Source of the DNA: Lachnoclostridium sp. UBA1175
GTDB taxonomy: Bacteria > Bacillota > Clostridia > Lachnospirales > Lachnospiraceae
Assembly: GCA_002311665.1 (NCBI GenBank)
Contig: DBYX01000015.1
Coordinates: 62,001-126,000 of the forward strand
Reading direction: 5' to 3'
DNA: 64,000 bases
In this document: one piece after another, positions 27,027-35,589 of the stretch
How the letters are laid out: the number at the start of each line of letters is the position of its first letter
Position numbering within the stretch: the stretch's first letter is position 1
The notes under the pieces: generated by a model
The model's database searches: none
Told to the model about the DNA's origin: nothing
What the model saw: only the letters and a program-made list of their open reading frames with translations
Program-made: the position numbers and the translations under genes

Positions 27027-28727
27027 TTATTCAAGTCTGATGCCGTAGATTTTCTTGCCGCGCGTGCCGACAACGATCGTGTTCTCGAAGACGGCGGGCG
27101 AAGCCTCGATGTTCTTCCCGAGATTGATGGTGTCCTTGAGGATGCCGGTACGGCCGTCGAGAAGGAACATATTGCCGTCGGAGTCGCAGAGAATGATGAA
27201 ACCGTCACCCTTCGAGTCGTAAACCGCAACCGGGCTCGACCAGCTGTAGTACTTCATATCGACGCTCCAGACCTCACCGCCGGTCTTCTTGTCGATCGCG
27301 ACAAGCTTGCCGTGCTTCTTGCCGCCCGTGCGGGCAACGTTGAAGAAAATGAGGTCGCTGATGTTGTTCTGGCCGAGACACGCCGTAGCCTGCACACCGC
27401 CGGAGACGCCGTCCACGGTCTTGCACTCGTAAGTGCGCTTCCAGATGATCTCGCCGGTGGCGGCATTGACCTTCATCACCGGGATCTCACCGCTGTCGCT
27501 GCTGTCCTTGGTCCAGTGAAGCGACGTGGAGACATAGAGGTATGCGGTACCGTCAGCCGCGTCGATCTCCAGAACGGGCGACGCGTTACTGTCGTCGACC
27601 GAATCCTGAACCCAGATGAGTTCCATCGTGTTGATGTCGATGCAGATCAGGTCGCCGGAGTTGTCGCAGGCGTAGAGATAATGGTCGTAAATGCAGGCGG
27701 ACGACTCGATGCCGAGCCAGTACGTGTCCTTGCCGGTGCGCGACGTCTCGTAGTTCCATTTTACGACTTCGGAGGGATTGATCGTCACCTGCTTGCCGTC
27801 GTAGGAGGTGTTGAGCTTCGTCGTGTAGAGAATGCCGTTCTCGCCGGGCTGGATCAGGGTGTCCGTCTCCACGTCGAACAGCGGCGAAGAGTCAAATGCG
27901 CAGAAATTGCCGTTGTCCTTGCGCAGAGAGAACTCGTCGTCGTAGCCGTACTCGTAGATCACTTTGCCGCGGATCAGGTCAACGATGAACGTGCGGGCCG
28001 CATTGTCCCCCATATCGTCGCCGGCGCCGACCACGTACAGCGGCGTGCCGTCCGGATAGAGCGAGCCCGTGCCCTTGATCGGGAACCCGAGATTGATCTC
28101 GTCGCGGGTTGACGAACCGTCCTCGAGGTCGAGGAAGTAAATGTGGCCGTCCATCGTCGCGTAGATCACCTCCACAAGGTCACTCTTGCTCTTCTTGCTG
28201 TCGTAGAGGTTCATGATCTGCTTCGTCGCCTCATCCCACTGGATGATCAGGGGCTGTCCGGTCCAGCCGCTGCCGGTCCACTCGCCCTTCTTGACGCTCT
28301 TCTTGAGCTCGCCGGTCGTGACGTCCCAGGCCTTCTTCAGCTTGTACTCCGTCATCACCGCCGTGCCGTACGCCGCGCTCGTGCGGTAGTTGTCGCCGCG
28401 GAAGGTGATCACGCCCTTCAGCTGCGTATAATTGTTGTTCGTAAAATGGATCTCGTCCTGACGGCGGTACCCGTCGATATCCATTCCGTTCACATTCAGC
28501 CCGGTCCGGTATCCGAACACGGAGGGCTTCGTGGAATCCACCGCCACGCACACGCCGGTCTCCAGAAGCTTCTGATGCGCCGTCAGCGGCGTCGTGTTGA
28601 GCACCGGCGCCACAAGATCACCGGGCTTCGGCTCGCTGAGCGGATCCCCGCAACTCGTAAGACAGACCGCGACGATCACCACCACCGCGACCAGCGCGAG
28701 TCCCGCTAACACAATCGATTTTCTCAT
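27027..28727 (-). CDS. Lipoprotein with PQQ-like beta-propeller
   Basis: The 566-residue product begins with a lipoprotein signal peptide ending in LTSC (Cys about residue 26). The body consists of repeated PQQ/Trp-docking-like blades: GHIYFLDLEDGSSTRD, YLYACDNSGDLICIDINTME, KLVAIDKKTGGEVWSVDMKY, GNMFLLDGRTGILKDTINLG. Proteins of this class fold as a beta-propeller; related ones include BamB and quinoprotein dehydrogenases, but no quinone-binding or catalytic residues could be seen, so a binding or scaffold role outside the membrane is likelier. GGGAGG precedes the start. It follows transketolase, separated by a terminator. Confidence 0.82.
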   Translation of the reverse strand: MRKSIVLAGLALVAVVVIVAVCLTSCGDPLSEPKPGDLVAPVLNTTPLTAHQKLLETGVCVAVDSTKPSVFGYRTGLNVNGMDIDGYRRQDEIHFTNNNYTQLKGVITFRGDNYRTSAAYGTAVMTEYKLKKAWDVTTGELKKSVKKGEWTGSGWTGQPLIIQWDEATKQIMNLYDSKKSKSDLVEVIYATMDGHIYFLDLEDGSSTRDEINLGFPIKGTGSLYPDGTPLYVVGAGDDMGDNAARTFIVDLIRGKVIYEYGYDDEFSLRKDNGNFCAFDSSPLFDVETDTLIQPGENGILYTTKLNTSYDGKQVTINPSEVVKWNYETSRTGKDTYWLGIESSACIYDHYLYACDNSGDLICIDINTMELIWVQDSVDDSNASPVLEIDAADGTAYLYVSTSLHWTKDSSDSGEIPVMKVNAATGEIIWKRTYECKTVDGVSGGVQATACLGQNNISDLIFFNVARTGGKKHGKLVAIDKKTGGEVWSVDMKYYSWSSPVAVYDSKGDGFIILCDSDGNMFLLDGRTGILKDTINLGKNIEASPAVFENTIVVGTRGKKIYGIRLE

Positions 28728-28747
28728 CCTAATCCTCCCACTTTTCC

Positions 28748-28783
28748 GAAAAACGAGCCGGGGCAGGTCTTCCGCCCCGACTC
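28748..28783 (-). terminator. Intrinsic terminator after transketolase
   Basis: Minus strand GAGTCGGGGC pairs with GCCCCGGCTC, followed by GTTTTTC, 68 bases after the tkt stop. Confidence 0.85.
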
Positions 28784-28850
28784 GCGTGATAACTCATATT
28801 TCTGCCGAATCGCGGAAAATGCTGATCTTCTCAGTGTTTCCCAACAGCAG

Positions 28851-30836
28851 TTACAGAACGCTCTTAACGGTAGCAACAACATTTTCCGCCGTGATACCGA
28901 ACTTCTTGAAGAGAACCGAAGCCGGAGCGCTTGCGCCGAAGCCATGCATCGTTACATAGCCGCCGTCAAGGCCGACATACTTGCCCCAACCGAAGTCGCT
29001 GAGAGCCTCAACCGCAACGCGTGCGCGGACAGCCTTCGGAAGAACGCTCTCCTTGTACTCGTTGCTCTGCTCCTCGAAGATATCCATGCAAGGCATGCTG
29101 ACAACGCGTGCATCGATGCCCTCTGCTGCGAGCGTAGCCTTAGCCTCAAGGCTGATGGAAACCTCGGAACCGCTTGCGATGATGATCGCATCCGGAACTG
29201 CCTTCGTGGAATCCTCGATGATGTAACCACCCTTGAGGGCTTCCTTGGAGGAACCTGCGAGCTGCGGAAGATTCTGTCTCGTAAGAACGAGCGCCGTAGG
29301 CGTCTCCTTGCTCGTTACTGCGCTGTACCATGCAGCGAGCGTCTCGGTAGCGTCTGCCGGACGGAATACATGGAAGTTCGGCAGCGAGCGGAGCATTGCA
29401 AGCTGCTCGATCGGCTCGTGGGTAGGTCCGTCCTCGCCGACGCCGATGGAGTCGTGCGTCAGAACGAACGTGGTCGGGATGCGCATCAGAGCGGACAGTC
29501 TTGCCATCGGCTTTACGTAATCGCTGAATACGAAGAACGTTGCGCAGTAAGCGCGGAGGCCATGAAGCGTGAGACCGTTGCTGATCGCTGCCATTGCGAA
29601 CTCACGAACACCGAAGTGCAGGTTGCGTCCGCTGTAATCGTCCTTGCTGAAGTCTGCGATCTCCTTCATCGCCGTCTTGTTGGACGGAGCGAGGTCTGCG
29701 GAACCGCCGATCAGGTTCGGAACCTTATTCTTAAGCTTGTTGAGAACCCAGCCGCCGAGGTTTCTCGTAGCGTCTGCCTTCTCCTCGTAAGCCCAGTACT
29801 CTGCGTCGTCGATGAGAGGCTTTGCGATGTCCATGTTGAACTCGTCGTCCCAAGCCTGCTTCATCTCCGGGAACTTCGCGCAGTAGTCAGCGAAGAGAGC
29901 GTTCCAAGCGTCCTCATCCTTCGCATGCTCAGCTGCGAGTGCCTTGTAGTTGTCATATACTTCCTCAGGTACGAAAAATGCTTCCTGCGAAGGCCATCCG
30001 AGGAACTCCTTCATAGCCGCAACATTTTCCTCACCGAGAGGCTCACCGTGTGCGGAAGCCTTGCCCTGCTTCGCCGGGCAGCCGTAACCGATCTGCGTCT
30101 TCACGGTGATCATGGAAGGCTTCGTCGTCTCAGCCTTCGCAGCCTCGATCGCTGCTGCGATCTCCTCAAGGTTGTTGCCGTCCTCGACAACGAGCGTCTG
30201 GAAGCCCATCGCGCGGAATCTTGCCTGAACATCCTCAGTGAACGCGATGTCGGTGTTACCCTCGATACTGATCTTGTTGCTGTCGTAGAATACGATCAGC
30301 TTGGAGAGACCGAGCGTACCTGCAAGGGACATTGCCTCGTAGGAAACACCCTCCATCATACAGCCGTCGCCGCCGAGTACATAGGTGAAGTGATCAACAA
30401 CCGGATAGCCGGGCTTGTTGAACTTCGCAGCGAGATGAGCCTCAGCCATCGCCATACCGACTGCCATACCCATACCTGCGCCGAGAGGTCCCGTGGTCGC
30501 CTCAACACCCTTGGTGTGGCGATACTCCGGATGACCCGGGGTAAGGGAACCATCCTGACGGAACTGCATCATATCTTCCTTGGTCAGGCCGTAGCCGAAC
30601 AGGTGAAGAAGGGAGTACAGAAGCGTCGAGCCATGTCCGCCGGAGAGGATGAACCGGTCACGGTTCGGCCAATCGGGGTTGGCGGGATTGTGCTTCATAT
30701 GCTTTGCCCAAAGCTCGTATGCAACGGCAGCCGAGCCGAGCGGAAGACCCGGATGACCGGACTTCGCCTTCTGGATCGCATCAGCCGCGAGAACGCGGAT
30801 GGCGTTGACAGACATCGTATCGATCGATTTGCTCAT
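28851..30836 (-). CDS. tkt: Transketolase
   Basis: Full-length (661 residues) thiamine-diphosphate enzyme of the pentose phosphate pathway; it also supplies erythrose 4-phosphate, a substrate of the DAHP synthase in this window. N-terminal domain: KSGHPGLPLGSAAVAYELW, the ThDP/Mg motif starting GGDGCMMEGVSYEAMSLAG (about residue 150). Central domain: RNLHFGVREFAMAAISNG and HDSIGVGEDGPTHEPIEQ. The C-terminal domain is complete to GITAENVVATVKSVL. TCGGAGG precedes the start. Codon use is highly biased toward a few codons, as expected for an abundant protein. Confidence 0.96.
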   Translation of the reverse strand: MSKSIDTMSVNAIRVLAADAIQKAKSGHPGLPLGSAAVAYELWAKHMKHNPANPDWPNRDRFILSGGHGSTLLYSLLHLFGYGLTKEDMMQFRQDGSLTPGHPEYRHTKGVEATTGPLGAGMGMAVGMAMAEAHLAAKFNKPGYPVVDHFTYVLGGDGCMMEGVSYEAMSLAGTLGLSKLIVFYDSNKISIEGNTDIAFTEDVQARFRAMGFQTLVVEDGNNLEEIAAAIEAAKAETTKPSMITVKTQIGYGCPAKQGKASAHGEPLGEENVAAMKEFLGWPSQEAFFVPEEVYDNYKALAAEHAKDEDAWNALFADYCAKFPEMKQAWDDEFNMDIAKPLIDDAEYWAYEEKADATRNLGGWVLNKLKNKVPNLIGGSADLAPSNKTAMKEIADFSKDDYSGRNLHFGVREFAMAAISNGLTLHGLRAYCATFFVFSDYVKPMARLSALMRIPTTFVLTHDSIGVGEDGPTHEPIEQLAMLRSLPNFHVFRPADATETLAAWYSAVTSKETPTALVLTRQNLPQLAGSSKEALKGGYIIEDSTKAVPDAIIIASGSEVSISLEAKATLAAEGIDARVVSMPCMDIFEEQSNEYKESVLPKAVRARVAVEALSDFGWGKYVGLDGGYVTMHGFGASAPASVLFKKFGITAENVVATVKSVL

Positions 30837-30977
30837 ATCTTAGATTCCTCCGAGGAAAATTCTCCCTGCATTTTGCCCATCCGGCACCGGCTTCACGCCT
30901 CGCGCAAAGCATGTGTCAACGACCGACAGCGCGGCAGGGGCCGCGAACGCCCACAACACGGGCGCATACCTGTGAAA

Positions 30978-31006
30978 ATAATACCATAATGACCAAAGCA
31001 ATGCAA
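30978..31006 (-). promoter_or_regulatory. Probable tkt promoter
   Basis: Minus-strand TTGCAT, 17-base spacer, TATTAT, about 135 bases before the tkt start codon. The phased repeat array begins 79 bases upstream of its -35. Confidence 0.6.
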
Positions 31007-31084
31007 GCGGGGAAGCCGAAAAAACGATTTGTCTCGCACGGATTCGCAGAGGGGAACAGAGAGGATTACTCGAATTTCAGGAGA

Positions 31085-31378
31085 TTTACTACCGAACATC
31101 GCATTCGGATTGTTTTCCGTAGTAAACTTTCAACTGTTCGGCGCTCTTATCATGTCAAACTCACGGTTTTTACTACCGCCTGGAGTCATTTTCGCGATTT
31201 GCGTAGTAAACTTCCGAAAAAAAGCTCGTCATCCACCGGATCCTCTCTCCGCTTTACTACAAAAATTTTCTTCTCACTGCATATGCGTAGTAAATTCAAG
31301 AAAAAGGACCCCTAAGGCTACCATGCAGTCTGCTTTTTTACTACGGAGAGTACCGAAATAGGCCTTCTGCGTAGTAAA
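31085..31378. repeat. Phased array 1: four inverted-repeat units at exact 84-bp period
   Basis: TTTACTAC occurs at 31085, 31169, 31253 and 31337; its complement GTAGTAAA at 31119, 31203, 31287 and 31371. Each pair bounds a 42-bp unit with a unique 26-bp interior, and units are separated by unique 42-bp spacers. The period is exactly 84 bp, with no slippage. Three of four right arms are preceded by GC. T-runs tend to precede left arms and A-runs follow right arms. Nothing outside the arms is conserved, so this is not a normal tandem duplication. It lies between the tkt promoter and a 39-bp palindrome in the gap 30837-31531, which contains no convincing gene. Confidence 0.85.
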
Positions 31379-31425
31379 AACGTGAAAAAAGACCGAGAAT
31401 ACTTTTGATATGTCCCCGAAATGAA

Positions 31426-31464
31426 GGTACCCCCCGTTACCGGTCACCGGTAACGGGGGGTACC
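31426..31464. repeat. 39-bp palindrome (19-bp perfect arms)
   Basis: GGTACCCCCCGTTACCGGT is followed by one base (C) and then its exact reverse complement. No T-run follows on either strand, so it is not a typical terminator. It stands 47 bp after the last unit of the phased array and 67 bp downstream of the secreted InlB-repeat gene's stop. As DNA it could form a cruciform; as RNA, a 19-bp hairpin. Confidence 0.9.
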
Positions 31465-31531
31465 TATCAAACACGTCTGCTCCGTCGGAACCATCCCGAC
31501 TCCTGCGATTTCTGTTTAACCGGCTGATCGT

Positions 31532-32212
31532 TTACTCAAATACTGCCATAAACGTGACATATGTATCGTTCGGACGATGATAAAATTCGCAAGCAGCCTG
31601 AATGGTAGTATTCTTATTGAACACATGGGCTTCAAACTCCCCACTGAAAGATATCCTCCATCCCTTCAGCGTCTTTCCGGCCGGCGGAACAACCGTATAA
31701 TTCGGGGAATTGATCGTTCTTGTTCTGCTCACTCCGTATTCGAACACCTGATGAATGTACGCCCCGTTGTTACCGTTCGTAACGGCATAGCCGTTTGAAT
31801 CTTTGAAATAAGCGTAGTTATCAGCCAAAAAATACGAAACCTTCAATCTCTTATCTTTGTACATTGCATACAGTGTCATGTTGCCGTATGCGGTGATCGG
31901 CTGTCCCTTCGGGTAAGTCACGGTTTTCCTGTTAATGCTCCAACCGAGGAACTCGTAATCCGACTCGGGCGTGCGCTTAGCATTGAGGTTCTGAACATAT
32001 GCCCCTCCGCCGACCGTGATCGCCACATTATTCGATCGCCATTGACCGTTGTAGTAAACCTTGCCTCCGTTAGGGTTAAAGGTTACCGTATAGGTTCCGG
32101 GCGGCGATGCCTGCGCCTTGTTCCCCAAAAAGACGCCTGCTCCGGAAACCATTGCGATTACGAGCGCAAGCGCCGTAACCACACGCAAAATTGTGGATCT
32201 GAATCTTCTCAT
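31532..32212 (-). CDS. Secreted protein with InlB-type (Listeria-Bacteroides) repeat
   Basis: The 226-residue product starts with a classical signal peptide (RRFRSTILRVVTALALVIAM, cleavage probably after AQA near residue 35). One InlB B-repeat/Flg_new module follows: YTVTFNPNGGKVYYNGQWR through YEFLGWSINRKTV to MTLYAMYKD. The C-terminal 110 residues are beta-rich, with many Tyr and Asn, and unrecognised. Such repeats are found in secreted adhesins and surface proteins of Firmicutes; the same module recurs in the large proteins at 43540-48574. The start at 32212 has GGAGGGTGG upstream. No wall anchor is visible. Confidence 0.78.
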   Translation of the reverse strand: MRRFRSTILRVVTALALVIAMVSGAGVFLGNKAQASPPGTYTVTFNPNGGKVYYNGQWRSNNVAITVGGGAYVQNLNAKRTPESDYEFLGWSINRKTVTYPKGQPITAYGNMTLYAMYKDKRLKVSYFLADNYAYFKDSNGYAVTNGNNGAYIHQVFEYGVSRTRTINSPNYTVVPPAGKTLKGWRISFSGEFEAHVFNKNTTIQAACEFYHRPNDTYVTFMAVFE

Positions 32213-32345
32213 CTTTCCACCCTCCGTGAAATGTAATGTTGGGACGATCACGAAGAAAACCCCCTGAATTGCAAACACAAATGGCTGCCACTTCCCCAAA
32301 AAGTCTGAATAACAAAGTATTTTCTCCCTGTTGTCCCACACGTTT

Positions 32346-32374
32346 AGTGTATATGTACATCGCGTTTTCGTCAA
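32346..32374 (-). promoter_or_regulatory. Promoter of the InlB-repeat gene
   Basis: Minus-strand TTGACG, 17-base spacer, TACACT, giving a leader of about 125 bases. Between this promoter and the trp terminator (32375-32568) the DNA is AT-rich and I see nothing else. Confidence 0.55.
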
Positions 32375-32568
32375 GTGCTACCCGCGATAAGTAACAGTTT
32401 TTTATTTGAGTAACCGCTGTTACTCGGTGTATAACTGCGATATGCTCCGCACTCCATATTTAAATATTTAAATTGCCGCATTGCGTCGCTGAGATTTACA
32501 AAAAAGAATAACATATTATATGTCGCGTCTCCGCTCTCTCCGTGATTTCAAATACATAAACCTCACGC

Positions 32569-32598
32569 AAAAAGGCAGGAAGATTTCTCTCCCTGCCT
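32569..32598 (-). terminator. Intrinsic terminator of the trp operon
   Basis: Minus-strand GGCAGGGA pairs with TTCCTGCC and is followed by TTTTTTGCG; it lies about 120 bases after the trpA stop. Confidence 0.88.
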
Positions 32599-32720
32599 GA
32601 ATCTTTATATCACATGCTCCTCATTGCGGGCCCCGGGCTTGTGTCGCCGGGCCGTGTCGCCAGACTGTGTTGCTCGGCTGTGTCGCCCGCCTTGCGGCGC
32701 CCGGTTTTCGTTTTCTGCCT

Positions 32721-33491
32721 CTACCGCAGCGCATCCTTCATCGACTTCACGTACTCGCCGACGTACTTCGGCGCTTCTGCGCCGTATTTTGCGAGGAGCT
32801 TCACGATGGCCGAGCCGACGATTGCGCCGTCAGAGACGTCCGCCATGGCGCGCGCCTGCTCCGGCGTCGAGATGCCGAAACCGATCGCGCAAGGCACCGT
32901 CGTGTTCCTGCGAACCTCCGCTACGATCGAGGCAAGGTCCGTGCGGATCTCGCTTCTCGTGCCGGTCACGCCGAGGCTCGAGACGATGTAGAGGAACCCT
33001 TCGGCCTCCTTCGCGATCATCGCGATGCGGTCGCTCGAGGTGGGTGCGATCAGCGACACAAGCGCAACCCCGTGCTTGCGGCAGTACGGCAGGAACTCCT
33101 CCTTCTCCTCGAAGGGCACGTCGGGCAGGATGATGCCGTCGATGCCGACCTCCTCACAGATCGCGAGGAACCGTTCCGCGCCGTAGGAATACACGACGTT
33201 CGCGTAGGTCATGAACACCATCGGGATCGTCACATCGCGGCGCAGCTCGCGCACGAGATCAAACACCTTGTCGGTCGTGACACCGCCCGCAAGAGCGCGC
33301 ACGTTGGCCTCCTGGATGACCGGGCCTTCGGCTGTCGGATCGGAAAACGGGATCCCCAGCTCGATCAGGTCCGCCCCGTTTGCCACCGCCTCGCGCACCA
33401 CCGCTGCCGTCGTCGCAAGATCCGGATCGCCGCAGGTGATGAAGGCGATAAATGCCTTCCCGTGGTCAAATGCTTTCGCAATATTACTCAT
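32721..33491 (-). CDS. trpA: Tryptophan synthase alpha subunit
   Basis: TrpA cleaves indole-3-glycerol phosphate and passes indole to TrpB. At 256 residues, it shows the N-terminal AFIAFITCGDPDL, the signature LIELGIPFSDPTAEGPVIQ (substrate Asp region), a GIDGIILPDVPFEEKEEF loop, and the phosphate-binding FGISTPEQARAM. The start MSNIAKAF at 33491 overlaps the trpB stop by 8 bases and has GGGGAGG upstream; the long open frame upstream of it is a shadow of trpB. Last gene of the trp operon. Confidence 0.95.
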   Translation of the reverse strand: MSNIAKAFDHGKAFIAFITCGDPDLATTAAVVREAVANGADLIELGIPFSDPTAEGPVIQEANVRALAGGVTTDKVFDLVRELRRDVTIPMVFMTYANVVYSYGAERFLAICEEVGIDGIILPDVPFEEKEEFLPYCRKHGVALVSLIAPTSSDRIAMIAKEAEGFLYIVSSLGVTGTRSEIRTDLASIVAEVRRNTTVPCAIGFGISTPEQARAMADVSDGAIVGSAIVKLLAKYGAEAPKYVGEYVKSMKDALR

Positions 33492-34674
33492 GGATATCCT
33501 CCCCTCTGTACCGCGCGATCGCCGCGCAGTCCTTGTCGCCGCGGCCGGAGATCGTGATGACGATGATCTGATCCTTCGACATCGCGGGCGCAATCTTCCG
33601 CGCGTGAGCCACCGCGTGTGCGGACTCGATCGCGGGAATGATGCCCTCGGTCTTCGCGAGATACTCAAACGCCTGCACTGCCTCCTCGTCGGTCACCGGC
33701 ACGTACTCCGCGCGGCCGATGTCGTGCAGGTATGCGTGCTCCGGGCCGACGCCCGGGTAGTCGAGGCCCGCAGAGATCGAGTAGACCGGTGCGATCTGGC
33801 CGTACTCGTCCTGGCAGAAATACGACTTCATTCCGTGGAAAATGCCGAGCTTGCCGGTGGCGATCGTCGCCGCCGTCTCCCACGTGTCGACGCCGCGTCC
33901 TGCCGCCTCGCAGCCGATCAGGCGCACGCCCTCGTCACCGATAAAATGATAGAAGCTTCCGATGGCGTTTGAGCCGCCGCCCACGCACGCGAGAACCGCG
34001 TCGGGAAGGCGTCCCTCCTTCGCCAGGATCTGCTCCTTGATCTCCTTGGAAATGACCGCCTGGAAATCGCGGACGATCGTCGGGAACGGGTGCGGTCCCA
34101 TGACGGAACCGAGGCAGTAGTGCGTGTCCTCGATGCGGGACGTCCACTCGCGCATCGCCTCCGAAACCGCGTCCTTCAGCGTCGCCGTGCCAGTCTTGAC
34201 CGGAACGACCGTTGCGCCGAGAAGCCGCATGCGGTACACGTTCAGGGCCTGGCGGATCGTATCCTCCTCGCCCATGAACACAACGCACTCCATGCCGAAC
34301 AGTGCCGCTGCCGTCGCCGTCGCCACGCCGTGCTGGCCCGCGCCGGTCTCCGCGATCAGGCGCGTCTTGCCCATTTTCTTCGCGAGGAGCGCCTGTCCGA
34401 GCACGTTGTTGACCTTGTGCGCGCCCGTGTGGTTGAGGTCCTCGCGCTTTAGGTAGATCTTCGCGCCGCCGAGGTCCTTCGTCATCTTCTCCGCGTAGTA
34501 CAGGCGGGACGGTCTGCCCGCGTACTCGTTGAACAGTTCCGTCAACTCACGGTTGAACTCCGGATCGTTCTTGTAATGGTTGTATGCCTGCTCCAGTTCG
34601 ATCACGGCATTCATCAAGGTCTCGGGGATGTACTGCCCGCCGTGAATACCGAACCGTCCGTTGGGATTACTCAT
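33484..34674 (-). CDS. trpB: Tryptophan synthase beta subunit
   Basis: This PLP enzyme joins indole and serine. The 396-residue protein has GRFGIHGGQYIPETLMNAV at the start, the PLP-lysine motif HTGAHKVNNVLGQALLAKK near residue 85, AETGAGQHGVATATAAALFG, and the phosphate-binding CVGGGSNAIGSFYHF. The start at 34674 fits the family N-terminus and has AAGGAAAG upstream. It overlaps trpA by 8 bases, matching the TrpA2B2 complex they form. Confidence 0.96.
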   Translation of the reverse strand: MSNPNGRFGIHGGQYIPETLMNAVIELEQAYNHYKNDPEFNRELTELFNEYAGRPSRLYYAEKMTKDLGGAKIYLKREDLNHTGAHKVNNVLGQALLAKKMGKTRLIAETGAGQHGVATATAAALFGMECVVFMGEEDTIRQALNVYRMRLLGATVVPVKTGTATLKDAVSEAMREWTSRIEDTHYCLGSVMGPHPFPTIVRDFQAVISKEIKEQILAKEGRLPDAVLACVGGGSNAIGSFYHFIGDEGVRLIGCEAAGRGVDTWETAATIATGKLGIFHGMKSYFCQDEYGQIAPVYSISAGLDYPGVGPEHAYLHDIGRAEYVPVTDEEAVQAFEYLAKTEGIIPAIESAHAVAHARKIAPAMSKDQIIVITISGRGDKDCAAIARYRGEDIHE

Positions 34675-34771
34675 GGTCTCTTTCCTTTCTTTCATTCAAT
34701 CGCTCGTTTTTCCGCGCCTTATATCGCCTTCCGGGCCCTGTTCTTCACATCTTCGCCGCGCCCTTCGGCGG

Positions 34772-35509
34772 TTACTCTTCCTGCGTGTCCCGTACCGCGT
34801 CGACAAATGCTGTCATCTTCGCCGCATCTTTCACGCCGTCGGTCTCGATCCCGGAGCTGACGTCCACGCCCATCGGATGAAGCATCCGGATCGCCTTCCC
34901 GACGTTGTCCGGCGTCAGCCCTCCGGCGAGGATATACTCCCTCGGAAAATCATACTCCGCCAGAAGCTCCCAGTTCAGGACCATTCCCGTCCCTGCACCG
35001 GAATCCAGCAATACGATATCCGCCGGGCTTTGCGCCGCTGCCGCAAGCGTCTGTCTGATCGTGAGGTTTCCGTCCTCCGCGTTGGTCTCTCCCGCTGTCA
35101 CGCCGGTTTGTCCCGCTGTCACGTCGGTTTGTCCGGCCGCGCAGGCTTGTCCCGACGCGTTGTTTTGTCCGGCCGACGCGTTTCCGAGCCGAAACGCTTT
35201 GATGATCGGGCGATCCGTGAGCTCACGAAGCCTTCGGATATACGCCTCGTCCTCGGCGCCGTGCAGTTGCGCGATGTCGATCACGCCGCTTTCGAGGAGC
35301 GCCGCCACATTTTCCGCGGGCTCGTCGACGAAAACGCCGACTGCGCGGGTGCCGTGCTTCAGCCCTTTCCGCAGCTCCGCCGCTCTCTCGGGCGTCACAT
35401 ACCGGCGGCTGCCTTTCGCAAACACGAACCCGATGTATTCCACCCAAAGCCGGTTTGCTTCCTCAATGTCCTGCGGACGGGAGAGCCCGCATAGCTTTAT
35501 CTGTGCCAT
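34772..35509 (-). CDS. trpF: Phosphoribosylanthranilate isomerase with an internal Gly-Gln repeat insertion
   Basis: TrpF catalyses the Amadori rearrangement of phosphoribosylanthranilate. Conserved parts: IKLCGLSRPQDIEEAN with catalytic Cys7, GFVFAKGSRRYVTPERAA, AQLHGAEDEAYI, and the late LLDSGAGTGMVLNWELL with the catalytic Asp. At 245 residues it is about 40 longer than usual. The excess is a low-complexity insert at residues 111-147 made of 6-7-residue GQ repeats (AGQTDVT, AGQTGVT). It sits in a loop region before the helix LTIRQTLAAAA, so the barrel should be intact. The start at 35509 follows AGGACGG; trpC ends 80 bases upstream. Confidence 0.9.
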   Translation of the reverse strand: MAQIKLCGLSRPQDIEEANRLWVEYIGFVFAKGSRRYVTPERAAELRKGLKHGTRAVGVFVDEPAENVAALLESGVIDIAQLHGAEDEAYIRRLRELTDRPIIKAFRLGNASAGQNNASGQACAAGQTDVTAGQTGVTAGETNAEDGNLTIRQTLAAAAQSPADIVLLDSGAGTGMVLNWELLAEYDFPREYILAGGLTPDNVGKAIRMLHPMGVDVSSGIETDGVKDAAKMTAFVDAVRDTQEE

Positions 35510-35589
35510 TTTTCCGTCCTGCTCTTTGTCACCGCAGACCGGCTGCAAATGCCGCATGCCGGCTGCTTATCCGTTTCGCCGCGATCCGG

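Noticed and set aside
31029..31361. Plus-strand open frame over array 1 with a 28-residue periodic peptide
   Set aside because: 84 is a multiple of 3, so any frame over the array shows a 28-residue rhythm. There is no ribosome site, no start conservation, and conservation is limited to the 8-bp arms rather than to codons.
31085..31378. CRISPR array
   Set aside because: Repeats are 8 bp and occur as opposite-facing pairs with alternating 26- and 42-bp intervals; CRISPR repeats are longer and direct. No cas genes nearby.
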